This document shows positions 1-6,502 of a DNA stretch of 8,400 bases, in pieces. Under the pieces are notes generated by a model that did not search any database, was not told the origin of the DNA, and saw nothing but the letters and a program-made list of their open reading frames with translations. Position 1 is the stretch's first letter, and every line of letters begins with the position of its first letter. Made by a program: the position numbers and the translations under genes. This stretch comes from Bacteroidetes bacterium UBA6063 (GTDB lineage: Bacteria; Bacteroidota; Bacteroidia; NS11-12g; UBA9320): the NCBI GenBank assembly GCA_002428905.1, contig DIYD01000068.1, forward strand, positions 1-8,400, in the 5' to 3' direction.

Positions 1-255
1 GAACAAGGCACCGTACAGCCCGACATACCAGAGAACTTCTGGAGGCTTGGAGAAGCGCAAGCAACACGCGACGAGCAGGACGAAGAACAATTCCAACATA
101 TGGTACCAGCATACCTGGAAGCATTGAAGGGTATTCAACGCGGTGATTCAACAACGCATTATTACGTTAAGTCTATACAAGCCTGCAAATCGTGTCATTC
201 GGTGTACTGCGGAGGCCCAATGTCCGTAATTAAGACGTTAGACCTCCAGCAATAA
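1..255 (+). CDS. C-terminal fragment of a class II-like (cytochrome c'-type) c-type cytochrome; 5' end outside window
   Basis: The reading frame is open from base 1 to a TAA stop at 253-255, giving the last 84 residues of a protein whose start lies outside the window. It carries one covalent haem-binding motif, Cys-Lys-Ser-Cys-His (fragment residues 62-66, bases 184-198), only 18 residues from the end. A C-terminal CxxCH after amphipathic, helix-like sequence (about residues 25-60, rich in Glu, Gln, Ala, Leu) is the layout of class II cytochromes such as cytochrome c', where haem is attached on the last helix of a four-helix bundle. If so, it is an exported electron-transfer or gas-binding protein matured by the cytochrome c biogenesis machinery. 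An extra Cys four residues after the haem His (CHSVYC) is unusual. The haem motif is seen directly. The class II assignment is inferred from motif position, because the N-terminal helices and signal peptide are not visible. It converges on the following minus-strand gene with a 3-bp gap. Confidence 0.7.
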   Translation, partial: EQGTVQPDIPENFWRLGEAQATRDEQDEEQFQHMVPAYLEALKGIQRGDSTTHYYVKSIQACKSCHSVYCGGPMSVIKTLDLQQ

Positions 256-258
256 ACC

Positions 259-3200
259 TTAGGGTTGAATTAAACTTATTTTTCGTGTGATGAATCCTTT
301 GTTGGTTTCGATCTTCACGGTATAATATCCGGTTACCGGATGTTGAATTAATATCTGCGTTTCGTTCGCCTGTTTTCCTTCATGACTGATCAGTACTTCC
401 CGGCCTATTGCATCCAATACCTGAATGCTTTTGATGGTTAAATCGTTGTCGGTTTCTATGTGAAGTACACCATTACTTGGGTTCGGATATATTCGAGCTT
501 TGCGCTGGAGCTCCGAAATACTACCCGATGTGTCTTTACGCACTACTACTACTTCATGAATGATCGACACCCAGGAATCGGGCGTTGAATCGGGGTAGAT
601 TCGCGCACACACTGCCGGAGAACCGGGCACTTCGTCTTCCATGGTCAAATACAAATTGTAAACACCCGAATCGTTGTACGTATGCTTAAAACTTGGGCCA
701 GTAACGTTGGATATGGTTCCATCCCCCCAGTTCATAACAAAGGACGGATTAATCTGTGGTGTCTTACTTAAATTCCGCAATTCGAGTATGTCGCCTTCAT
801 AAATGATTGCTGTATCCGTAACATTCCATTGCGCATTCTGTGCAAAATCAAACGACGGCTGTGGTCCAGGCAAAAAGACCTGCTTCTCGACACTATCTTC
901 ACACCCTAATACCGTGAGGGCTTTAAGTTTGATGCGATACCAGCCATAGTTTCGATAGGAATGGGTAGGGTCTTTCAAAATCGATCTTGGACTACCATCA
1001 TCAAAACTCCATTCGTACCAGGTTACACTATCGACACCATCCTTAGCATATAGCATTTTGCTCGAATCGTAAAACTGGATTGTAGGGTTACATTGATCAT
1101 TGGATTGCTCAACCCTGAAATTGGCTCTTACACCAGTTGCATTAATGTTAACATAAGCCGTATCCATACAACCAATGGAATCTTTGGTAATGAAGGTAGC
1201 TACATATTCCCCTGGTTCATCGTATTGATGGTAAAACGTGATGTTACGCTTAGGGTTTAACCCATCGGTACTATCCCAATCAACGCTCTTGGTTTCAAGA
1301 GTCCCGTTTGCAAAGCGAACAGGGTCTTCCCAGAACTTTCTCGGATCGATTGGATAAAACCATGGATAAGCATCATCTCCCAACTGCCAGTAGCGTACCG
1401 AGTCGTATAATTCCGCTGTTTGCTTATGACACACCGCATCCTGTACTAATTTAACATGATTGATGTAACCGACATTGACCAACCTGGCGTTGGTTCTCTG
1501 GCAACCATCTCGATTGTTCAGGTAAATTCCGGGCGTCATCGGTCCTTTAGACTGTATTATTACAGTATCCTTCTTAGTAGGATCATTTGGATCCAGGTGA
1601 ATCTCTGGGTGGTTATAGCTAATCTTCCATACACCCGGTATAGTATCTGTACCATCAATCAACGTATCGAATCCTTGCAACGAATACGCCCTAAAATGAA
1701 GAATCTCTGCCACTTCAATCGAGTCGGTTTGTTTTTCGTTGATATACCTGTACCTCTTGTTCCCATGACGAACCACGTTCGCATCCTGATCGTAATACTC
1801 TGTTCGGATTGGTTTTAGGTCTAAACCTGTAGTATCAATACATCTACCTAGCGCTTTTTGCCAGCTTCGATCCTGCAACGGATTAAAACTTAAGTAACCG
1901 ATGTTCTTGAAGTAGTTATCCAGCGTAATAATATCCGGTCGTTCATAAGTGGTTTCCCAATCTTTCACAATGGCAGTAACAATGGTATCCAGAGTTACGT
2001 CGCCATACAGGTCATCCAATGTATGACGTACCACATAGTTATAGCGCCAATCCTCTCCACTGTACTTCACATCGGCATCATTCCTTCCAACCACAGGTCC
2101 GTTGTACTCTTCGAGGTAATGAAAATCCTCATAATAACCGCTTAAGCGATCCTGATATCCGTTGTTGATTCTTAACGTTTGCAGGCCAAACTGATCTTCA
2201 TTCTTCAATTTCAGATAGATATCTCCCCCTTTGCAGATGGCTTCTTTGTTCCCGATAATGTCAAAAGTGGCATCCATGCGATTGAAGGTCAATGCATTGG
2301 AATACCAGGCTGTATCTGTACATCCTAATGGCTGACCATTAAAATCAAGAGGACCATTCGCCACGACAACACCAAGAGTTATATCTCTCCGTGGCCCCTT
2401 CGACCAGTCACCTCCTAGCTCGCCTGAAGTGTATACCTTTACAAATCGATCGCCATAGGTGCCCGTAATGTCATACGGTAAGGTAAACGGAATAGGGGAT
2501 CCGGGTGCAGGTGGTGCGCTAACGCTACCCGAATTGAATGCGACAAACTTGTCCTTCCCTTGCGCAGAATCGTAGTTTACCGCAAAGTACGATTGACTAC
2601 CTGTGTTTAGGTCAAACTCAAGATAATACTGCGTTTTATTCCCATCAAACGGACAGGTAATACCACTTTCCAGGGTCATTCTCGATGCATCTGGCTTCGT
2701 CGTGACTATTAATACTTCATCTTCATCCGAAGCTAATGCTACGGTATCATCCAGGTACAACCTGGCTGTAAAGTTTTGCATATACTTCTCCATAAACAGT
2801 TTTCGGTGAAGTGCAGGGTCCGTTGTGTCTATTTCGGCCGAGTGGCAGTAATACGCTGAATCGAAATAGAAATACGTTAGGGTATCATTGGTCAAATAAT
2901 GATCGTTGTAATACACCGTATCCCAATTCGGGTAGATGTGCTTTGGTTTCTCATCCAGGCTATAATTACAATTCTTTCCTATATTTAAATTCAACGCGGT
3001 AGATGTGGTACATTGTAAGGCGTATTTATCGCCAAAATCCCATAAACGGCGTACCTGAGTTCCCATGGTTCGGTTACTCAGGTGTTTCTGACTGGTGAGT
3101 GGTGTTTGATCTCCAGAACGTGTGTTTTCATTAAAATTAAACACATACCTTCTCTTACCATCTACGATAACCGTGGAGTCTTCGTTACCCGGTGTTGGAT

Positions 3201-4515
3201 CATTGTGGTAAAACGTAGAATTATTTGTAAAACGAACTGTGTCTTTGGTAAAACACTGGTACTTTTCATTGAAATCTATGCGGTCAAAGGCTCGTTCTAT
3301 TGTAGCAAGAGGGCCATACATAAGCACGGTGTCATACACTTGAACGTCACACGGTCCACTGACTATGCGAAGCGATATCATTTTGGGTCCAAGACTTGAA
3401 TATTCGTGATTTGGTTCCCAATCGCGATTGCTATGATTACCTGGGCCTGATGTAGGGTCTCCAAAATTCCATAGAAAGCTAGCACCGGGTATTGGGCCTT
3501 TTTCCAACCTAAAACGCACAGTGCTCATTGAAGCCGGGAATGAATCGTTGGATGCGATAATTCTGGGATTGTCGAATTTAACATTGGTGGCGGCTTTCTT
3601 GAATGTATAGGAGGCTTTACATCCATGTTTAGAAGTCACCGAGAGTACAGCATCAAACGAACCTTCGGATTGATACGTGTAACAGATCACACCATCGTCA
3701 TTCGCGCCCTTCCAGTAGTCCGTATTGGTACTGGAGTCACCAACAACCTTGTATCCATCACCAAAATCCCAGGTGAATTCAGCCACATCTTTTAAGGCTA
3801 TATATTCTCGATTCTTCTTCTTCCAATTCACATAGGTATTGTTTGTAAAACAAGCCCTGGTTGAGTCGCATCGAACCGGTGCATTACTGTAAAAACTCAC
3901 ACCAATTCTGGGGTGAACCTGAACGGCTGTATCAATGTAGTGTTCCGTTACACATCCGTTGGCATCATGCAACTCCAATTTCAGATTAAATACGCCACCC
4001 TTTGGATCCAAAACCGAATGAGACACCGTATCTCCCTGGGAAGGATTTAGGTTTTCATACTTTCGACCATCACCAAACAAATGCCCAACGCGCTGTAATG
4101 TACTCCCAGGAGCAGCTGAGCTGCTATCAATAAAGACAAATCGATTATCGTTGAAACATTGTGCTCTTGGTGTGATGCGGATGAGGTTTGGTATTGGACT
4201 CTGTTTTATTACTATGGTAAGAGGTTTGGTGCAATTACCCGCCCCCCCTGTAGCCATAAGTGTGACCTTATACGTTCCTGCACTTTTAAATGCATATACA
4301 GGGTCTCTGTCGTTTGATGTGGCGATCAGGGTTCCTGATGCATCCTCGAACTCCCATAAATAGGAAGTAAAACCGGGTGCATTGGCTTTAAAGGCTACGC
4401 CCTGGTTGGTGCATTCATTGCCCTGAACATAGGTGGGGTTACATATCTGAGCTTTGGTAATTTGGGATAATACGATAAGACCGGAGAGACATAAAAGTCT
4501 GATTAGGTTGTTCAT
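259..4515 (-). CDS. Giant secreted multi-PKD/Ig-like repeat protein with C-terminal type IX secretion sorting domain
   Basis: The protein has 1418 residues, with an ATG start at 4515-4513 and a TAA stop at 261-259. Residues 1-22 form a Sec signal peptide (Asn/Arg, then a Leu/Ile-rich core, then Thr-Lys-Ala before Gln23). Tandem PKD/Ig-like beta-sandwich units follow. PKD hallmarks are WEF (54), FGDG (147-150), WDFGDG (249-254), WNFGD (349-353), WDFGD (492-496), WSFDDG (1169-1174) and NWGDG (1262-1266), each followed by a Y..aG.Y.v.L-like strand. Many units are bracketed by a Cys near the start and a Gly-Cys near the end (for example C120/C188, C1029/C1116, C1142/C1205). The middle, about 403-1017, is less regular and seems to hold enlarged units. 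Residues 1341-1418 are a T9SS type A domain (YPNPSNG at 1343, then strands ending near Arg-Lys-Ile-Ser-Leu), so the product should cross the outer membrane and be released or attached at the surface. No catalytic domain is recognisable. Adhesion or matrix function is plausible for such proteins but unproven here. Confidence 0.93.
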   Translation of the reverse strand: MNNLIRLLCLSGLIVLSQITKAQICNPTYVQGNECTNQGVAFKANAPGFTSYLWEFEDASGTLIATSNDRDPVYAFKSAGTYKVTLMATGGAGNCTKPLTIVIKQSPIPNLIRITPRAQCFNDNRFVFIDSSSAAPGSTLQRVGHLFGDGRKYENLNPSQGDTVSHSVLDPKGGVFNLKLELHDANGCVTEHYIDTAVQVHPRIGVSFYSNAPVRCDSTRACFTNNTYVNWKKKNREYIALKDVAEFTWDFGDGYKVVGDSSTNTDYWKGANDDGVICYTYQSEGSFDAVLSVTSKHGCKASYTFKKAATNVKFDNPRIIASNDSFPASMSTVRFRLEKGPIPGASFLWNFGDPTSGPGNHSNRDWEPNHEYSSLGPKMISLRIVSGPCDVQVYDTVLMYGPLATIERAFDRIDFNEKYQCFTKDTVRFTNNSTFYHNDPTPGNEDSTVIVDGKRRYVFNFNENTRSGDQTPLTSQKHLSNRTMGTQVRRLWDFGDKYALQCTTSTALNLNIGKNCNYSLDEKPKHIYPNWDTVYYNDHYLTNDTLTYFYFDSAYYCHSAEIDTTDPALHRKLFMEKYMQNFTARLYLDDTVALASDEDEVLIVTTKPDASRMTLESGITCPFDGNKTQYYLEFDLNTGSQSYFAVNYDSAQGKDKFVAFNSGSVSAPPAPGSPIPFTLPYDITGTYGDRFVKVYTSGELGGDWSKGPRRDITLGVVVANGPLDFNGQPLGCTDTAWYSNALTFNRMDATFDIIGNKEAICKGGDIYLKLKNEDQFGLQTLRINNGYQDRLSGYYEDFHYLEEYNGPVVGRNDADVKYSGEDWRYNYVVRHTLDDLYGDVTLDTIVTAIVKDWETTYERPDIITLDNYFKNIGYLSFNPLQDRSWQKALGRCIDTTGLDLKPIRTEYYDQDANVVRHGNKRYRYINEKQTDSIEVAEILHFRAYSLQGFDTLIDGTDTIPGVWKISYNHPEIHLDPNDPTKKDTVIIQSKGPMTPGIYLNNRDGCQRTNARLVNVGYINHVKLVQDAVCHKQTAELYDSVRYWQLGDDAYPWFYPIDPRKFWEDPVRFANGTLETKSVDWDSTDGLNPKRNITFYHQYDEPGEYVATFITKDSIGCMDTAYVNINATGVRANFRVEQSNDQCNPTIQFYDSSKMLYAKDGVDSVTWYEWSFDDGSPRSILKDPTHSYRNYGWYRIKLKALTVLGCEDSVEKQVFLPGPQPSFDFAQNAQWNVTDTAIIYEGDILELRNLSKTPQINPSFVMNWGDGTISNVTGPSFKHTYNDSGVYNLYLTMEDEVPGSPAVCARIYPDSTPDSWVSIIHEVVVVRKDTSGSISELQRKARIYPNPSNGVLHIETDNDLTIKSIQVLDAIGREVLISHEGKQANETQILIQHPVTGYYTVKIETNKGFITRKISLIQP

Positions 4516-4542
4516 TTAGACTAGTTTTAAGTTAACAGTGAT

Positions 4543-4550
4543 CAAATGTA
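4543..4550 (-). promoter_or_regulatory. Candidate Bacteroidota -7 promoter box (TACATTTG) for the giant PKD gene
   Basis: Read on the minus strand, the octamer TACATTTG matches the Bacteroidota -7 consensus TAnnTTTG exactly. It lies 27 nt ahead of the ATG of the PKD protein, in the 73-bp gap after prmC. I see no clear TTG-type -33 box at the usual spacing, so this rests on the -7 match alone. If real, the PKD gene has its own transcript start and a leader of about 20 nt, rather than depending on read-through from prmC. Confidence 0.45.
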
Positions 4551-4588
4551 AGACACTATCAGGAATTGTTTGGTTGCTTGAAACCAAT

Positions 4589-5446
4589 TTATTTTTTGGC
4601 CCGAACCATGCGCGACTTGCCCTGAAGATCGAGATGGATTTCAACGTTTTGATAATTCATGGATTCTAATAATACCTGAGTGTCGTCAGCGAGATCCTCA
4701 TGTATTTCGAAATACAGGTATCCTTCTTTTTTCAGATTACCCAGGGCATATTCCGCTATGGCCCGGTAGAAAAGCAGTGGATCTTCATCAGCTACAAATA
4801 GGGCCAAATGAGGTTCATAGTCCAGCACATTTGAGGCCATGTCGTCCTTGTCGGAGGCCAACACATATGGCGGATTGCTCACTATGATATCCAATGGAGG
4901 CTGATACTCGGTTACAGGGCTTAGTATATCCTCATAATAAAACTGCACTTCACTTAAGCGCAGCAGCTCTCGTGCATTTTTACGAGCCACGACTAAAGCA
5001 TCATTCGAAACATCACACGCAGAGATATGCCAGGACGGTCTTTTACGCGCCAATGCAATCGGAATAATTCCACTTCCCGTACCAATGTCAAGGACTCGTA
5101 AAGGCTCTTTGCTATGGTTAGACAAAATCCATTGCACCAATTCCTCAGTTTCCGGACGAGGTATAAGAACATGTGGATTCACGTAAAACACATCATCCAA
5201 AAAAACGGCCTGCTCTGTGATGTACTGAATCGGTTCATTCCGCTTCAAGCGCTGAATAGATTCAAGCATCTCCGCCTGTTGAGTCTCTGTTAAAACGTAC
5301 TCGCGTTGAAGGATGGCTTCCGTTCGTGTTAACCCCGTAGCCCAAAGAACCATACGGTAAAACAAGTGCTGCACTTCGCGTTCGTTGTATACATCAGACA
5401 ATTCGTTTTCGAAATGCGTTTTTATGGCCCTTAAAGTTGAATACAT
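4589..5446 (-). CDS. prmC: Peptide chain release factor N5-glutamine methyltransferase (PrmC/HemK)
   Basis: The 285-residue product matches the usual length of PrmC, the cytoplasmic enzyme that transfers a methyl group from S-adenosylmethionine to the glutamine of the GGQ motif in release factors RF1 and RF2. An N-terminal helical substrate-binding domain (about 1-75) is followed by PIQYI (72-76) and the linker motif IPRPETEELV (95-104). The SAM-binding loop is LDIGTGSGIIPIALA (119-133). The catalytic NPPY (191-194), which holds the target glutamine, is intact, followed by EPHLALF (211-217). The Gly usually found after QYI is replaced (QYITEQ), a minor change. The ATG at 5446 fits because homologues begin a few residues ahead of the same Phe-Glu-Leu helix. 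The start codon abuts the divergent ribD gene and lies inside the proposed ribD -7 box. Its own promoter must lie within the first codons of ribD; a near-consensus TATTTTG occurs on the minus strand at 5460-5454, which would give an almost leaderless transcript. Confidence 0.96.
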   Translation of the reverse strand: MYSTLRAIKTHFENELSDVYNEREVQHLFYRMVLWATGLTRTEAILQREYVLTETQQAEMLESIQRLKRNEPIQYITEQAVFLDDVFYVNPHVLIPRPETEELVQWILSNHSKEPLRVLDIGTGSGIIPIALARKRPSWHISACDVSNDALVVARKNARELLRLSEVQFYYEDILSPVTEYQPPLDIIVSNPPYVLASDKDDMASNVLDYEPHLALFVADEDPLLFYRAIAEYALGNLKKEGYLYFEIHEDLADDTQVLLESMNYQNVEIHLDLQGKSRMVRAKK

Positions 5447-5449
5447 TTG
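5442..5449 (+). promoter_or_regulatory. Candidate -7 promoter box (TACATTTG) for the ribD operon
   Basis: TACATTTG on the plus strand is an exact match to the Bacteroidota -7 consensus TAnnTTTG and is the same octamer seen ahead of the PKD gene on the other strand. Transcription would begin near 5455. This argues against using the TTG at 5447 as the ribD start, since that codon lies inside the box. The box contains the complement of the prmC start codon (CAT at 5444-5446). No convincing -33 TTG was found at the usual distance. Confidence 0.5.
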
Positions 5450-5467
5450 TGGTCAAAATACGATCAA

Positions 5468-5478
5468 TTGTCCGACAA
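5468..5478. repeat. Short perfect inverted repeat TTGTC-C-GACAA in the prmC/ribD control region
   Basis: An 11-bp perfect palindrome (5-bp arms, 1-bp centre) lies 18 bp downstream of the ribD -7 box and just upstream of prmC, overlapping the preferred ribD start codon. It could be an operator acting on both divergent genes. It could equally be chance, since it is short and lies within or next to coding sequence. Confidence 0.2.
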
Positions 5479-6502
5479 CATCAATAAAAAATACATGAAA
5501 CGTTGTTTGTCGCTTGCGGCAAAATCCAAACCGCATGTACACCCAAATCCAATGGTTGGGTCGGTTATCGTATATGAAGATCGAATTATTGGCGAAGGCT
5601 TTCACACTGCTTACGGACAACCACATGCAGAAGTTGAAGCCATTCGGTCCGTTCAGGATGCTAATTTACTAAAAAACAGCATCTTATATGTTAATCTGGA
5701 GCCATGCAGTCATGTTGGAAAGACGCCCCCATGTGCCGACTTAATTATAAAACACCGTATTCCGCGGGTGGTGATTGCTAATACGGATCCGCACGAAAAA
5801 GTTGCGGGTAAAGGTATCGCGAAACTGATGAACGCTGGTATTGATGTTACTACTGGAGTACTTTCACAGGAAGGTCGAGCGCTTAACCGTGCATTCTTCA
5901 CGCTTCATGAAAAGAAACGGCCTTATGTTTTACTCAAATGGGCGGAAACCAGTGATGGGTTTATTGGTCGGCCTAAAGATGACACCACTTCATCAAGGCA
6001 AATCAGCACCTCTTTAACCGCACGTTATACGCACCAGTTGCGCGCTGAGAGTGGCGCAATTTTGGTCGGCACCACAACGGCTATTCGCGACAATCCCGGT
6101 CTTACAACCCGACACGCCGAAGGAAGAAACCCCATTCGCGTTGTTCTTGATCTCAAGAGTCAGATACCTGCGTCACACCAGCTATTTAATACGGAGGCAG
6201 ATACGCTCATAATCGGCCCAAAACGTGAAGGTGTAAATGCCTCGTTTTTAGAACCGGATACAGATAATCTATTGCAGTCGGTATTACATCATCTATACAC
6301 AAAAGGCGTAAGCCAACTTCTTGTTGAGGGCGGCGCGAAAGTACTGCAGCAGTTTATCGATGCGTCATTATGGGATGAAGCCATTACGATCAAAGCACAG
6401 GTAAAATGGAACGCGGGAGTGGAAGCACCAAAACTCGCCAAGCAAGCAATGAATTCGTTCTCTCTTGGAAGCGATCAGGTATTAATGTACAGGAATTCAT
6501 GA
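5468..6502 (+). CDS. ribD: Bifunctional riboflavin biosynthesis protein RibD (pyrimidine deaminase / reductase)
   Basis: RibD performs two steps of riboflavin synthesis in the cytoplasm: zinc-dependent deamination of the diaminopyrimidine made by GTP cyclohydrolase II, then NADPH-dependent reduction of the ribosyl side chain. Numbered from the preferred TTG start (344 residues), the deaminase domain shows HPNPMVGSV (25-33), the zinc/catalytic HAE (53-55) and PC-SHVGKTPPC (79-89). The reductase domain shows LKWAETSDGF (146-155), a VGTTTAIRDNPGLTTR-type motif (about 200-215) and VEGGAKVLQQF (296-306). Both halves are complete. The start is uncertain. An in-frame TGA at 5438-5440 limits it to TTG 5447, TTG 5468 or ATG 5495. 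TTG 5447 lies inside the promoter box. ATG 5495 would start at the Met of the conserved YM.RCL helix and lose residues that E. coli and B. subtilis RibD carry. TTG 5468 gives MSDNINKKYMKRC, matching family N-termini, so it is preferred. No room exists upstream for an FMN riboswitch. The TGA stop overlaps the next ATG. Confidence 0.94.
   Translation: MSDNINKKYMKRCLSLAAKSKPHVHPNPMVGSVIVYEDRIIGEGFHTAYGQPHAEVEAIRSVQDANLLKNSILYVNLEPCSHVGKTPPCADLIIKHRIPRVVIANTDPHEKVAGKGIAKLMNAGIDVTTGVLSQEGRALNRAFFTLHEKKRPYVLLKWAETSDGFIGRPKDDTTSSRQISTSLTARYTHQLRAESGAILVGTTTAIRDNPGLTTRHAEGRNPIRVVLDLKSQIPASHQLFNTEADTLIIGPKREGVNASFLEPDTDNLLQSVLHHLYTKGVSQLLVEGGAKVLQQFIDASLWDEAITIKAQVKWNAGVEAPKLAKQAMNSFSLGSDQVLMYRNS

Noticed and set aside
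255..266. AACC-TTAG-GGTT mini-hairpin at the 3-bp convergent junction of the cytochrome and PKD genes
   Set aside because: Four base pairs with no following T tract is too weak to call a bidirectional terminator.
1456..3399. Plus-strand open frames of 63-120 codons inside the giant PKD gene (1456-1818, 2811-3002, 3082-3399)
   Set aside because: They are antisense to a clearly coding frame, have no recognisable domains or start signals, and their compositions look like reverse-strand translation of the PKD gene.
4563..4597. Imperfect stem-loop (AATT/GGTT arms) followed by a T-rich tract between prmC and the PKD gene
   Set aside because: The T tract follows the hairpin only on the plus strand, where no gene is being transcribed. 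On the minus strand, where prmC ends, no U tract follows, and the stem is short and bulged.
5403..5467. FMN riboswitch ahead of ribD
   Set aside because: The sequence upstream of ribD is prmC coding sequence, and the proposed transcript leader is at most about 40 nt, far too short for an RFN element.
6406..6498. Upstream ATG that would extend the EamA transporter by 31 residues
   Set aside because: The extension is polar, lies wholly inside ribD and would precede the first membrane helix. The ATG at 6499 gives a standard ATGA overlap and begins directly with the first hydrophobic helix.
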